This document shows, piece by piece, positions 26,598-36,625 of a stretch of 64,000 bases of DNA; within the stretch, counting starts at the first letter, position 1, and the number at the start of each line of letters is the position of its first letter. A program made the translations under genes and the position numbers. The notes beneath the pieces are model-generated. The model made no database searches. It saw only the letters and a list, made by a program, of their open reading frames with translations, and had not been told where the DNA came from. Source of the stretch: Candidatus Aalborgiella aggregata (GTDB lineage: Bacteria; Pseudomonadota; Gammaproteobacteria; Burkholderiales; Burkholderiaceae_C); contig JADIYY010000002.1 of assembly GCA_016705065.1 (NCBI GenBank), positions 434,001 through 498,000 on the forward strand, written 5' to 3'.

Positions 26598-28223
26598 ATG
26601 TTGTTGAAAAAATGGCTTTCTACAGGCATGCTCTTGCTTGCAGGCTACCTGCAAGCAGTGAGTCTGGCTTGGCCTTTTCAGATAGGCATTGAACAACTGG
26701 GCATCGTACAAGGACAAGCATTGTGGTGCTTGCAAATACTGGCATTGGCCGTGTTGGCATATGCTTTGTTGCTGGCCAACTCTGTTAAGCAAGCGGCATG
26801 GCAAGCTTGGTTGTTCAGCACCGCTTGGATGGTGGGCAGCGTGTGGTGGTTGTACATTTCCATGCACACCTACGGCGGCTTGCCAGCAGGCTTGGCCGCT
26901 TTTGCAGTGCTGCTGTTGGCTGGCTGCTTGGCGCTCTTCTACACTTTAGTTTCAGTGCTTTTTAGGCATCTAGCCGGCGTCAATACTGCCTACACTGCTA
27001 TTATTTTTGCAGCATGCTGGTTGTTTGCTGAATTGGCACGTGGCACGTGGCTCACTGGTTTGCCTTGGGGCGCGGTAGGCTATGCACATGTGGATGGTCC
27101 TTTGTCTGGGCTGGCAGCGTATTTGGGCGTGTATGGCATGAGCTTTGTTGCCGCGTTTTTTGCCATGCTTTTGGCCCAGTTTTTAGCCCAAGTATGGGGT
27201 AAACCAAGCGGCAAGTCCTCGCCAACGCGCAAGAGCCTATTAAATCAAAGCGTGATGGTGACAATGCTCGTAGCTGCCACCTACCTGTATTCAAAAACCG
27301 AACCAAGCACCACTTACGCACACAGCGCACCCTTGCAAGTCACGCTGCTGCAAGGCAATATTCCACAAAACGAAAAATTCATTGTGGGTACTGGCATGGC
27401 AACAGCGCTGTCATGGTACCAAGCACAACTCTTAAAAACATCCAACAGATTGGTGGTCGCGCCTGAAACAGCTTTACCTTTGCGCATGGCACAGCTGGAA
27501 CCGAATTACTGGAAAAGCATCACTGATCACTTCAACCAAGCGGGCAGTCAACAAGCGGCATTGATTGGCTTGGTAGGCAGTCGCTCTGACGGCTACACCA
27601 ATGCGGTGGTGGGATTAAAACCCCAAGCCCAGACCAATCAATCGCTGCTTCTAAGCAAACCCTATCAATACGACAAGGTGCACTTGGTGCCTTTTGGTGA
27701 ATTTTTTCCACCATTTGCGCAGTGGTTCATCAACTTGATGAACATCCCACTGGGCTCGTTTCAACGTGGCAATGCAATGCAAGCACCATTTGAATGGCAG
27801 GGTGAACGACTGGGCTTGAACATCTGTTATGAAGATTTATTTGGAGAAGAGCTGGCTCAACGCTATGCCAAGCCAAACACTGGTCCAACCATTTTGGTCA
27901 ATGTCAGCAACATTGCTTGGTTTGGCAACAGTGTCGCCATCGATCAGCATTTAAACATTGCCCGCATGCGCTCAATGGAGCTGGCCAAGCCCACCATTCG
28001 CGCCACCAACACAGGCGCTACAGCCATCATTGATGCACAGGGCAAGGTCACACAGTCTTTAGAGCGTCACACCCGTGGTGTGTTAGTGGGCGAAGTCAGT
28101 GGCAACACCAGCATCACTCCCTATGCTTGGGTGGTGTCGCGTTTTTGGTTGTGGCCTTGGTATTTTTTTGCAGTGATTGTGTTGGGTTTGGCTTGGCGAC
28201 TTAAATTGTCACGGCGCAACTGA
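26598..28223 (+). CDS. lnt: apolipoprotein N-acyltransferase
   Basis: Lnt adds the third acyl chain to the lipoprotein N-terminus at the periplasmic face of the inner membrane. The 541 residues comprise about seven hydrophobic helices and a nitrilase-like domain with the triad segments VAPETALPL (Glu), YDKVHLVPFGE (Lys) and LNICYEDLF (Cys). Residues about 122-139, in a loop or helix of the membrane part (AGVNTAYTAIIFAAC), are encoded by a dispersed repeat in the reverse orientation to other coding copies. The last 15 bases overlap the convergent next gene. Confidence 0.94.
   Translation: MLLKKWLSTGMLLLAGYLQAVSLAWPFQIGIEQLGIVQGQALWCLQILALAVLAYALLLANSVKQAAWQAWLFSTAWMVGSVWWLYISMHTYGGLPAGLAAFAVLLLAGCLALFYTLVSVLFRHLAGVNTAYTAIIFAACWLFAELARGTWLTGLPWGAVGYAHVDGPLSGLAAYLGVYGMSFVAAFFAMLLAQFLAQVWGKPSGKSSPTRKSLLNQSVMVTMLVAATYLYSKTEPSTTYAHSAPLQVTLLQGNIPQNEKFIVGTGMATALSWYQAQLLKTSNRLVVAPETALPLRMAQLEPNYWKSITDHFNQAGSQQAALIGLVGSRSDGYTNAVVGLKPQAQTNQSLLLSKPYQYDKVHLVPFGEFFPPFAQWFINLMNIPLGSFQRGNAMQAPFEWQGERLGLNICYEDLFGEELAQRYAKPNTGPTILVNVSNIAWFGNSVAIDQHLNIARMRSMELAKPTIRATNTGATAIIDAQGKVTQSLERHTRGVLVGEVSGNTSITPYAWVVSRFWLWPWYFFAVIVLGLAWRLKLSRRN
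26963..27014 (-). repeat. dispersed hairpin repeat, coding copy in lnt
   Basis: Plus strand CTAGCCGGCGTCAATACTGC then CTACACTGCTATTATTTTTG. In this frame several non-coding copies give GCC TAA; lnt has GCC TAC, so the reading frame stays open. Confidence 0.75.
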
Positions 28224-28928
28224 GGCGCCGGTTACGCCATGACTAGCCATGGCAGCAGCCACAAAGCCTGAAGTTTTCATTTCATTCACAAACGCGTTCA
28301 CAAAGTCTGCCACTTCAGCGCCATATTTTTTGGGTACGCCCATGGCTTGTTCAATCACCATGAAGTGACCGTCCAAAAGTCGCAATTTTGGATTGGTTTG
28401 TGCTTTGGATTGCAGTGCTTGCTTGATGCCGGCTGCCACTTCCAAACCTTGATCTAAAAATGCCTCCACCACGCCGGCCACATTCGCTTCGCGCACAAGC
28501 TGTGCATGTTTGATTTCACGGCTCAAAAACAAATCGTAAGCACTGCCCGTGCCCACTGCGATGCGGTTGCCAGCCGCATCCACCTGCGTATTGTTTTGAA
28601 TCGGCGAATCTTGTCGCACCAAATAACAGCCCTCAATCAGCACATAGGGCGCCGTAAAGGCAATTTCAGCGCCGCGCAAAGGGTCTATCGCAAAGAAGCC
28701 CACATCAGCTTGCTGCTCGTTCAAGGCCGCAACCGATTTGGCTGCGCCAGTGACAACCAGCAGCTCGAGCGGTACACCCAAACGCTTGGCCAGTTCGTGC
28801 GCCAGATCAACAGACACGCCAATAGGCTGTTGATTAACATCCAATTTGGCCAATATCGGATTGCCTAAATTGATGGCAGCACGCAGTTTGCCGGTGGGAC
28901 AGAATATGGAACGAAGTGTGTTTAACAT
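28209..28928 (-). CDS. family 3-like solute-binding protein without signal peptide
   Basis: A 239-residue protein of the amino-acid ABC-transporter binding fold. The body is clear: LRAAINLGNPILAK, GVSVDLAHELAKRLGVPLELL, ADVGFFAIDPLRGAEIAFTAPYV and the second lobe. The N-terminus (MLNTLRSIFCPTGKLRAAINLG) enters the fold at once, with no signal peptide or membrane segment. I take the ATG at 28928; a TTG four codons upstream is possible. No permease or ATPase is adjacent. It may be a cytoplasmic ligand sensor rather than a transporter part, or exported by another route. Confidence 0.75.
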   Translation of the reverse strand: MLNTLRSIFCPTGKLRAAINLGNPILAKLDVNQQPIGVSVDLAHELAKRLGVPLELLVVTGAAKSVAALNEQQADVGFFAIDPLRGAEIAFTAPYVLIEGCYLVRQDSPIQNNTQVDAAGNRIAVGTGSAYDLFLSREIKHAQLVREANVAGVVEAFLDQGLEVAAGIKQALQSKAQTNPKLRLLDGHFMVIEQAMGVPKKYGAEVADFVNAFVNEMKTSGFVAAAMASHGVTGASVAP

Positions 28929-29006
28929 GATAGAGAGCAATAAGAATGGAAAGAAACGCTTAAATAAGGAGGACAGTAAAAAATACTACCTTAAAATCTA
29001 GGTACT

Positions 29007-29960
29007 ATGCTTACATTTCAGCAAATCATTCTCAAACTTCAATCCTATTGGGACGCCCAAGGTTGCGCACTGCTACAACCCTATGACATGGAAGTGGGTG
29101 CTGGCACTTCGCACACCGCTACATTTTTAAGAGCGCTAGGGCCTGAGCCTTGGAAAGCCGCTTATGTGCAGCCCAGCCGCCGCCCGAAAGACGGCCGCTA
29201 TGGCAACAACCCCAATCGCATGCAGCACTATTACCAATACCAAGTGGTACTAAAGCCCGCACCCGCCAATATTTTGGATTTGTACTTGGGCAGCCTAGAA
29301 GCGCTGGGATTCGATTTGAAAAAAAACGATGTGCGTTTTGTTGAAGACGATTGGGAAAACCCAACTTTAGGCGCATGGGGATTGGGCTGGGAAGTGTGGC
29401 TCAACGGCATGGAGGTGACGCAGTTCACCTATTTTCAGCAAGTCGGTGGCATTGATTGCAAACCGATCACGGGCGAAATCACTTATGGCCTAGAGCGCCT
29501 TGCCATGTATTTGCAAGGTGTGGACAGTGTGTATGACTTGAAATACACCGAGAGTTTGAGTTATGGGGATGTTTTCTTGCAAAACGAGCAAGAGCAATCG
29601 GCCTACAACTTTGAGCACAGCGACACCGACTTTTTATTCACCGCGTTCACCGCACACGAAAAGCAAGCCAAATATTTGATGGAACAACAACTCGCCCTGC
29701 CCGCTTACGAGCAAGTGCTGAAAGCCGCACACACATTCAATTTGCTAGACGCACGCGGCAGCATCAGCGTCACAGAACGCGCTGCCTACATGGGCCGTAT
29801 CCGCAATATCTCACGCAGCGTGGCGCAAAGTTATTTGGAATCTAGAGAGCGCCTCGGCTACCCTATGGCACCGAGCGACTGGGTGGCGCAAGTGGCACCC
29901 CTGATGCCTACGACGTCTTCAAAGCAGGCAAACACTAAATGCCAACACAAAATTTACTAG
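29007..29960 (+). CDS. glyQ: glycyl-tRNA synthetase alpha subunit
   Basis: The 317-residue alpha chain of the tetrameric bacterial glycyl-tRNA synthetase holds the aminoacylation site. Class II features are seen in MEVGAGTSHTATFLRALG, YVQPSRRPKDGRYGNNPNR and GEITYGLERLAMYLQG. The last 22 bases overlap the glyS start. The C-terminus (TTSSKQANTKCQHKIY) is about 15 residues longer than usual, caused by reading into glyS. Confidence 0.95.
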   Translation: MLTFQQIILKLQSYWDAQGCALLQPYDMEVGAGTSHTATFLRALGPEPWKAAYVQPSRRPKDGRYGNNPNRMQHYYQYQVVLKPAPANILDLYLGSLEALGFDLKKNDVRFVEDDWENPTLGAWGLGWEVWLNGMEVTQFTYFQQVGGIDCKPITGEITYGLERLAMYLQGVDSVYDLKYTESLSYGDVFLQNEQEQSAYNFEHSDTDFLFTAFTAHEKQAKYLMEQQLALPAYEQVLKAAHTFNLLDARGSISVTERAAYMGRIRNISRSVAQSYLESRERLGYPMAPSDWVAQVAPLMPTTSSKQANTKCQHKIY

Positions 29961-32111
29961 TCGAAATTCTTGTTGAAGAATTACCTCCTAAAGCGCTTCA
30001 GCGTATTGGTATTGCATTTGCAGATGCCGTTTACAGCTCATTAGTTGATTATGACTTGATTAGTGAAGGAGAAGACCTTTCTACTGGCCGCACTCAGCCT
30101 TGGACTTGGTATGCATCACCACGTCGCCTAGCTGTCTTTGTTCGTGATGTTTTGGAGCAAGCTCCAGATCGGCAAATAGATCAGAAACTAATGCCCGTTA
30201 GTGTCGGATTAGACAGCTCCGGCAATGCCACTCCTGCATTACTGAAAAAACTTGCAGCTTTTGCAGCCGATGCGTCAGCAGTTGCTGGCATTAAAGCGTG
30301 CACCCGACGGCAAGGCAGAAGCTTTGTTTTACGACAGTAAAGTTAAAGGCGTATTGCTAGCCGACGGCTTACAAAAAGCTGTGTTCGATGCGATTGCCAA
30401 GCTCCCCATCCCTAAGGTGATGAGCTACCAGCTGGCGGAAAATTGCGATATGCCGGGCTGGAGCAGCGTTAGCTTCGTTCGTCCTGCTCATAAATTAATA
30501 GCATTATATGGAACAAATACTCTGGCTATAACCGTTTTAGGTCTTAAATCGGGGCGAGAAACATTGGGTCACCGGTTTGAGGCGGCTGTTTCACCCGTTG
30601 TCATCAAAGACGCCGACAGCTATGCCGAAACGCTGTTAAAAGAAGGCGCAGTCATCGCCAGCTTTGCCGAGCGTCGTGCCGAGATAGCGCACCAATTGGT
30701 TGCTGCAGCTGTAAAAGCCGGCGCTGCCGATGGCACAAGCTACACACCAATTGAGGATGCCGCCCTGTTGGACGAAGTGACTGCATTGGTTGAGCGCCCC
30801 AATGTTTTGACCTGTGCGTTTGAAAAAGAATTCCTAGAGGTACCGCAAGAGTGTTTGATTTTGACCATGAAGGCGAATCAAAAATACTTTCCGCTCTTGG
30901 ATGCCAAGGGCAAACTCAGCAACAAATTTTTGGTGGTGAGTAACATCAACCCAGCAGACGCAAGCGCAGTCATTGGTGGCAATGAACGTGTGGTTCGCCC
31001 ACGCTTGGCCGATGCCAAATTCTTCTTCGACCAAGATCGTAAAAAGACATTGGAATCGCGGGTGGCTGGTTTGGACAAGGTGGTGTACCACAACAAACTT
31101 GGTTCGCAAGGCGAGCGCATACTGCGTGTGCGTGCTATTGCCAAAGCCATTGGTCAACAGTTAGGCGGTGATTCATTGGCCGCACAAGCCGACCAAGCCG
31201 CGATGTTGGCCAAATCTGATTTGGTGACCGACATGGTGGGCGAATTTCCCGAATTGCAAGGCATCATGGGACGCTACTATGCCTTGAACGATGGTTTGAG
31301 TGCCGACGTAGCCGATGCAATCGAAGACCACTACAAGCCGCGTTTTGCGGGCGATGATTTACCAAGCAATGCGGTTGGCGTGGTGGTGGCACTGGCAGAC
31401 AAATTGGAAACCTTGGTTGGTATGTTTGGCACGGGCAATTTACCAACCGGTGAGAAAGACCCTTTTGCTTTGCGCCGCCATGCGTTAGGGGTGATTCGGA
31501 TGTTGGTGGAAAAAAACTTGCCACTGCAAATTCATGATTTGTTGCGAATGGCGTATGCCGCATTCCATGCAGGCATGTTGGTAGAAAACCAAACAGATAG
31601 TGGAAACTTCATATTTGAAAGATTGAAGGGTTATCTGCGAGACTCAGGTAATTCTTTAACTGAGGTTGAAGCAGTTATTTATGCGCCAGGCATGGTTACT
31701 TGGTCTGATATACCCAAGCGCCTTAACGCCGTGCGCGCTTTCGCGGCCTTGCCTGAAGCGTCTGCTCTTGCAGCCGCCAACAAACGCATCAGCAACATCT
31801 TGAAAAAAGTAAAAGACATTGACGCCATAGATGCACATGTCAGTACCGTTTTGCTCAAAGAACCCGATGAAATTGCTTTGTATGACACCATGAACAAACT
31901 GGCACCTCAGGCCAAAGCACAGTTTGACGCGGGTGACTACACCGCTTCATTGCAAACATTGGCTGCGTTCAGAGAGCCGGTTGATGCGTTCTTTGAAAAC
32001 GTGATGGTCAATGCTGAGCAAATGGATGTGCGCGATAACCGTCAAGCTTTGCTCAAAATATTGCATGAAACCATGAACCGTGTGGCTGATTTGTCTAAGT
32101 TGGCGACTTGA
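29939..32111 (+). CDS. glyS: glycyl-tRNA synthetase beta subunit, frame broken once
   Basis: The beta chain needed for tRNA binding; together about 720 residues. The first frame (MPTQNLLVEILVEELPPKAL to about AADASAVA) ends at 30340; the second supplies LKRAPDGKAEALFYDSKVKG onward, with YKPRFAGDDLPSNAVGVVVALADKLETL and the anticodon-binding end. Removing one base near 30288 restores the usual AALKRAPDGK. glyS is essential and single copy in most bacteria, so an error in the sequence is the best explanation. A degenerate copy of the dispersed repeat lies at 30491-30535 in frame. Codon use is patchy: 29950-30250, 30480-30545 and 31590-31700 are richer in A/T-ending codons than the rest. Confidence 0.88.
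30491..30535 (+). repeat. degenerate dispersed hairpin repeat, coding copy in glyS
   Basis: AAATTAATAGCATTATATGG followed by AACAAATACTCTGGCTATAAC aligns with the intergenic copy at 41612 (TTGATAGCAACTTAGGCAAT, AAATACACTGGCTACAGCC). The codon that is TAG in non-coding copies is TAT here. The hairpin's left arm is lost. Confidence 0.5.
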
Positions 32112-32122
32112 GTAAACAAGCT

Positions 32123-32683
32123 ATGAAACTCATCATTCTTGACCGTGACGGCACCATCAATCAAGACAGCGATGACTTCATCAAATCGCCGGAAGAGTGG
32201 ATTCCCATTCCTGGCGCACTAGAGGCCATTGCGCGATTGAACCATGCAGGTTGGCACACCGTCATTGCCAGCAACCAATCAGGTTTGGGGCGCGGTTTGT
32301 TTGACATTTCTGCACTCAATGCGATTCATGCCAAGTTGCACAAGCAACTCGCTGCACTGGGCGGCCGCATGGATGCGATTTTCTTTTGTCCCCACACACC
32401 CGATGACAACTGTAACTGCCGCAAACCTTTACCGGGTTTGTATGAACAAATTTTGGACCGCATGGGAATTGATGCCAATGGTGTATTGAGTGTGGGTGAC
32501 ACCTTGCGTGATATAGAGGCCATTGTTGCCGCTGGTTGTGAGCCGCATTTGGTTTTAACAGGAAAGGCCGAGCACCTGCGTGGCCACACTTTACCACCTG
32601 AATACCCTACTCATACCACTGTGCATCAAGATTTAACTGCCTTTGCAGATTTTGTGATCAAACGCGACAAGGCAAAAGTATGA
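32123..32683 (+). CDS. gmhB: D-glycero-beta-D-manno-heptose 1,7-bisphosphate 7-phosphatase
   Basis: A 186-residue HAD phosphatase acting in ADP-heptose synthesis for the lipopolysaccharide core. The nucleophile motif is ILDRDGTIN, then ASNQSGLGRG, the zinc-binding loop CPHTPDDNCNCRKPLPG that marks GmhB, and VGDTLRDIEAI. I use the ATG at 32123; a TTG at 32108 overlapping the glyS stop would add five residues. Its stop overlaps the plsC start by four bases. Confidence 0.92.
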   Translation: MKLIILDRDGTINQDSDDFIKSPEEWIPIPGALEAIARLNHAGWHTVIASNQSGLGRGLFDISALNAIHAKLHKQLAALGGRMDAIFFCPHTPDDNCNCRKPLPGLYEQILDRMGIDANGVLSVGDTLRDIEAIVAAGCEPHLVLTGKAEHLRGHTLPPEYPTHTTVHQDLTAFADFVIKRDKAKV

Positions 32684-33426
32684 ACCGCATCATCAATTTT
32701 TTAAGAGCCAGCGTCCATGCGCTGTTTTTGTTCATTACACTGGTACCTTGGACAGTGGTGGCATTGCTCACTTCGGTTTTTGCATCTGGAACCACCATGT
32801 ATTGGGTGTGCCAGCGATGGTTAAAGCTCTCTATTGATGCTGCTGAGGTCATTTTGGGCATCACCAAGCGTGTTCATGGCTTTGAAAATTTACCACTCGC
32901 AGAAAAAGCACCTGCGATTATTTTGGTGAAGCACCAATCGCTGTGGGAAACCTTTGCCATGCCTGCCATCTTGCCGCATCCTTTGGCTTATGTCTTCAAA
33001 CGCGAACTCAACTACATTCCCTTCTTTGGCTGGGTCATTGCCAGCATGGACATGATTTACATCGACCGCAAACAAGGCGCACAGTCTTTTCAAAAAATGG
33101 TGGACCAAGGTACGCGCCTGTTGGCCAACGGCACTTGGGTGATACTGTTTCCAGAAGGCACGCGCATTCTTCGTGGTCAAACAGGGAAATACAAAACGGG
33201 CGGCACACGTTTGGCCATTGCCACAGGCGCGCCCGTGATTCCGGTTGCTGTTTCATCAGCCAAATGCTGGCCCAAGAAAGCCTTTATCAAAACTCCGGGG
33301 GTGATTGATATTTCGATAGGCAAACCCATCCCCAGTGTGGGGCGCGAACCTGGGGAGTTGATGGCCGAGGTTGAAGCATGGATAGAAGCAGAAATGCGTC
33401 GTCTTGATCCTGATGCCTATAAATGA
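32680..33426 (+). CDS. plsC: 1-acyl-sn-glycerol-3-phosphate acyltransferase
   Basis: This 248-residue membrane enzyme makes phosphatidic acid from lysophosphatidate. After an N-terminal hydrophobic helix (ALFLFITLVPWTVVALLTSV), motif I reads VKHQSLWETF, with Glu in place of the more common Asp of HX4D, as in many betaproteobacterial homologues; motif III is LFPEGTR, and VIPVAV is motif IV. It is coupled to gmhB by an ATGA overlap. Confidence 0.93.
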   Translation: MNRIINFLRASVHALFLFITLVPWTVVALLTSVFASGTTMYWVCQRWLKLSIDAAEVILGITKRVHGFENLPLAEKAPAIILVKHQSLWETFAMPAILPHPLAYVFKRELNYIPFFGWVIASMDMIYIDRKQGAQSFQKMVDQGTRLLANGTWVILFPEGTRILRGQTGKYKTGGTRLAIATGAPVIPVAVSSAKCWPKKAFIKTPGVIDISIGKPIPSVGREPGELMAEVEAWIEAEMRRLDPDAYK

Positions 33427-33462
33427 AAACAGTGATTTGACATCCAACTTTCGCACACCACC

Positions 33463-34263
33463 ATGCAGCGCTTGCTGAAATTCACACTCGATTTATTTGC
33501 GCCAACTGCTCCTGTCATCTCTCGCCACCCCGATTCAACACAGCAAACCAATATCAACGGTCAATTGATTGACTATCGTTTGCTGCGCAGTCGACGCAGA
33601 ACCATGATTTTCAGTGTCAGTGCGGAAGGCTTGGCCGTTAGAGCGCCTTACGGAATGCCGATGCACACTGTCGAACAAGCCGTACAAGAAAAAGGCCGGT
33701 GGATTGTTCGCAAATTAGGCGGTATGCAAGAGCGACAAGCCCGCGTGGATGCTTCGCGCATCAATTGGCTAGAAGCACCCAAACTGGATTTCCTGGGGCA
33801 ACAAGTTCACGTCATAGTTGCGTCGAATGAATCTTGCACCAGATTGCAGCCAAGCAACGGATTGAACGATATGCCATCGCTGCTACTGGCATTGCCGGCT
33901 CATGCCAATGGAAAGAAAATTCGTGATACCACACAAGATTGGCTAAAAGAGCAAGCCACCGTGCTTTACACCGAGCGGTTGAATCATTTTGCAGAGCAAT
34001 TGGGCGTGACATGGGAAACATTGCATTTAAGCAATGCAAACACACGCTGGGGCAGCGCAAAGGCCGATGGTTCGATACGCTTGCATTGGCGCTTGATTCA
34101 ATTCAGCCCTGATGTGATTGATTATGTGGTTGTGCACGAACTCAGCCATTTGCACGAACTCAATCACAGCCACCGATTTTGGGCGATTGTTGCCAGCGTG
34201 TTCCCGGATTATTTAGACCTTGAGAAAAAACTCAAGTTGGCTGTACTCCCACCTTGGGAATAG
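33463..34263 (+). CDS. YgjP-like M48-type metallopeptidase (DUF45)
   Basis: A 266-residue protein with the DUF45/YgjP zinc motif HELSHLHELNHSHRFW (HExxH at 225-229, third His at about 235), preceded by the family segment NTRWGSAKADGSIRLHWRLI. The N-terminal half carries RSRRRTMIFSVSAEGLAVRAP, which also typifies the family. Members are predicted metalloproteases of unknown substrate. It ends the lnt-glyQS-gmhB-plsC neighbourhood, which I recall as common in Burkholderiales. Confidence 0.88.
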   Translation: MQRLLKFTLDLFAPTAPVISRHPDSTQQTNINGQLIDYRLLRSRRRTMIFSVSAEGLAVRAPYGMPMHTVEQAVQEKGRWIVRKLGGMQERQARVDASRINWLEAPKLDFLGQQVHVIVASNESCTRLQPSNGLNDMPSLLLALPAHANGKKIRDTTQDWLKEQATVLYTERLNHFAEQLGVTWETLHLSNANTRWGSAKADGSIRLHWRLIQFSPDVIDYVVVHELSHLHELNHSHRFWAIVASVFPDYLDLEKKLKLAVLPPWE

Positions 34264-34276
34264 GAAAAGCGCTCAG

Positions 34277-35209
34277 TTAGGGTCTGGGTGAAACTTGACG
34301 CACCACCAAACTCACGCCCACTGCAGTCAAAGCGATTCCCAACAATGTCACTGTGGTGATGGACTCGTTGAATAAAAACCATGCCATTAAGGCTGTGGTC
34401 GGTGGCACCAGGTAAAGCAAGCTGGTCACTGAAGTGGCGGCGCCGCGCTGCACCAACATGAACATCAGTGAACTGCCACCTAAAGTCAAAGCCAAAACAG
34501 CCCATGCCATGGATGCGAGAAAGGGTGCATTCCAAACAATGGCTTCTGTTTCAAACAAACACAAAGGCAATGTGACAAGCAAAGCCGCCGTGAGCTGGGT
34601 CACATTGGCGGTGCGAACATCCGTGGGTTGAACATAGCGCTTTTGATACAGCGTGCCAGCAGTGATGCTGAACAAGGCCAACATGGCTGCGCCTAAAGTT
34701 AAAGCACTGACCTCATTCGTGTCATTGAATTTGCGGGCAACAACCAGCACCAAACCCGCCAAACCCAACAGCAGGCCAAGCCATTGTCGTTTGGTGACAG
34801 CATGCTTTGCATGGGGATGATTGCTTGTGCTGTCAGTCGCATAAGTTAACCATAGAGCGGTGAGTATGGGCTGAAAACCTACCAACAGAGCCACCAAACC
34901 AGAACCCATGCCGTACTTCACGGCGACCCAAACACCGCCCAAATATCCAGCATGAACCAATGCACCACTGACTCCCAAATGCCACATTTGTGACTGTTCT
35001 GATGGCCAAACAGCACCCGAAAGCTTGATCCAAACCAGAAAACACACAATCGACAGAACATACCGTATGGTCAGAAATGTCAAGGGTGGTGCATATGGCA
35101 AGCCGAATTTTGCAACGATAAAACCCGTGCTCCAAATCAGCACGAACACCATCGGCATCAGGCGCAGCAGAACATCGTTAGAAATAGGAAAGCGAGAAGA
35201 AGTATTCAA
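34277..35209 (-). CDS. EamA/DMT-family transporter
   Basis: A 310-residue inner-membrane protein with about ten hydrophobic helices arranged as two EamA repeats (first: MPMVFVLIWSTGFIVAKFGLPYAPPLTFL; second ending LYLVPPTTALMAWFLFNESI, quoted in part). Such carriers export amino acids or metabolites. The substrate cannot be told. It converges on the YgjP-like gene, with 13 bases between the stops. Confidence 0.87.
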   Translation of the reverse strand: MNTSSRFPISNDVLLRLMPMVFVLIWSTGFIVAKFGLPYAPPLTFLTIRYVLSIVCFLVWIKLSGAVWPSEQSQMWHLGVSGALVHAGYLGGVWVAVKYGMGSGLVALLVGFQPILTALWLTYATDSTSNHPHAKHAVTKRQWLGLLLGLAGLVLVVARKFNDTNEVSALTLGAAMLALFSITAGTLYQKRYVQPTDVRTANVTQLTAALLVTLPLCLFETEAIVWNAPFLASMAWAVLALTLGGSSLMFMLVQRGAATSVTSLLYLVPPTTALMAWFLFNESITTVTLLGIALTAVGVSLVVRQVSPRP

Positions 35210-35279
35210 GCCGACATCATAACGGCTGCAAACGATGCTACATTTTTCGTTACGATTTAACTTTGGCCACCATTAAAAA

Positions 35280-36488
35280 TTATTGCTTACGCTGCACAAA
35301 TAAATTGCGTTTGGCATCTTCTGGGTAGGCAAATGTCACCGCACCGTTTTTAACCATGCCCATCACCAACATGTTTTGCGTCACGGCATCTTTATCTTCT
35401 TTGCTAAAGGGCTGTTCGTATGTAGCGACCACGCCGTAATAGGTACGCAGCTTGCTCTCGAGCGCAGCTTTGATGGCAGGGCCGTTGTAATTGCCATCGC
35501 GAATATTGAACAGTGCATGCAACAATATATAAACCGTGTCATAGCCTTGCGCAGCCGCCATCGGTACGGGTATTTTGTCAACATTGAATTTGCGAGCGTA
35601 ACTGGTCAAAAACGCTGCACGGCGTGAGTTACTGGGCTCGGCGATGAAAGTTTGCGCCATCAAAGCGCCATTCGCTGCTTCTTTGGCACCATCGATAAAG
35701 AATGGGAATGACAAAGGCCATGCGCCAACTTGTGGCACGCGCCATCCCAATGCCTGTCGCCCTTTGGCAATGACCGCGTTTTCGGAACCCACGGTATAGC
35801 TGAAAATCACGTTGGCACCGGCGGCGCGCGCTTCTTTCAATTCGTTGCTTAAATCTTTGACACCCAGAGCGAACTTGGCCACGTAAACGGGCTTCAGATT
35901 TTTAGCCGCCAATGCTTTCTCGACATCGGCCAGACCAGCTAAACCATATCCGGAGGTGTCCGCAAAAATCGCCACTTTGCTCCAACCACGTTTCAGAATA
36001 TCGTCAACCACAAAAGGGGCTTGGATGGCATCTTTGGCTGATGTGCGAAATATATAACTCTCGGGCGCAGGGTATTTTGCAGTCAGAGGCGAACCCGTCG
36101 AGCACGGCACAATCAAAGGCAATTTGCTGGTTTGAAATACCTCTATTGACTTGGCTGCCACACCCGTATTACAAAAACCAATGGTTGCGGCCACTTTTTC
36201 AGCAACCAATTCTTTGGACAGGGCCAAGCCCACATCGGGATTGGCTTGATCATCTTTGCGCACGATTTCCAATTTGCGCCCCAAATAGCCGCCCACGGCG
36301 TTGATCTCATCCACAGCGAGTTGGATGCCATTGAACATGGGCACGCCAAAATCAGCAGAAGCGCCCGTAAAAGGACCAATGACACCAATTTTCAGTGTTT
36401 TAGGCGGTTCAGTTTGCGCGTAACTCCCACCCACAGCCACAAGCACTCCAAACACCACCACACAAATTTTGATAATAACTTTGCCCAT
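35280..36488 (-). CDS. LivJ-type ABC transporter binding protein
   Basis: A 402-residue periplasmic binding protein of fold type I. A signal peptide ending in GGSYAQ is followed by KIGVIGPFTGASADFGVPMFNG, GRKLEIVRKDDQANPDVG, and ATIGFCNTGVAAKSIEVF, all typical of branched-chain amino acid or aromatic-compound receptors. No permease or ATPase genes are adjacent, so it is an orphan. It occupies the side of rpmH where dnaA is usually found, with 137 bases between them. Confidence 0.88.
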   Translation of the reverse strand: MGKVIIKICVVVFGVLVAVGGSYAQTEPPKTLKIGVIGPFTGASADFGVPMFNGIQLAVDEINAVGGYLGRKLEIVRKDDQANPDVGLALSKELVAEKVAATIGFCNTGVAAKSIEVFQTSKLPLIVPCSTGSPLTAKYPAPESYIFRTSAKDAIQAPFVVDDILKRGWSKVAIFADTSGYGLAGLADVEKALAAKNLKPVYVAKFALGVKDLSNELKEARAAGANVIFSYTVGSENAVIAKGRQALGWRVPQVGAWPLSFPFFIDGAKEAANGALMAQTFIAEPSNSRRAAFLTSYARKFNVDKIPVPMAAAQGYDTVYILLHALFNIRDGNYNGPAIKAALESKLRTYYGVVATYEQPFSKEDKDAVTQNMLVMGMVKNGAVTFAYPEDAKRNLFVQRKQ

Positions 36489-36625
36489 AAATCCTGATTT
36501 AAGTTGATAAATCGTGGATTCTCATCATTTTGAAGCATCCAACAACACCTATTTACCCTTAGTCTTAAAATCTGCGATAATCGTAGGCTCTGAAAAATTG
36601 CTCAATACAAGCTTAGGATTCCAAC

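Noticed and set aside
36489..36625. Replication origin next to rpmH
   Set aside because: No TTATCCACA-type DnaA boxes and no AT-rich repeats in the gap.
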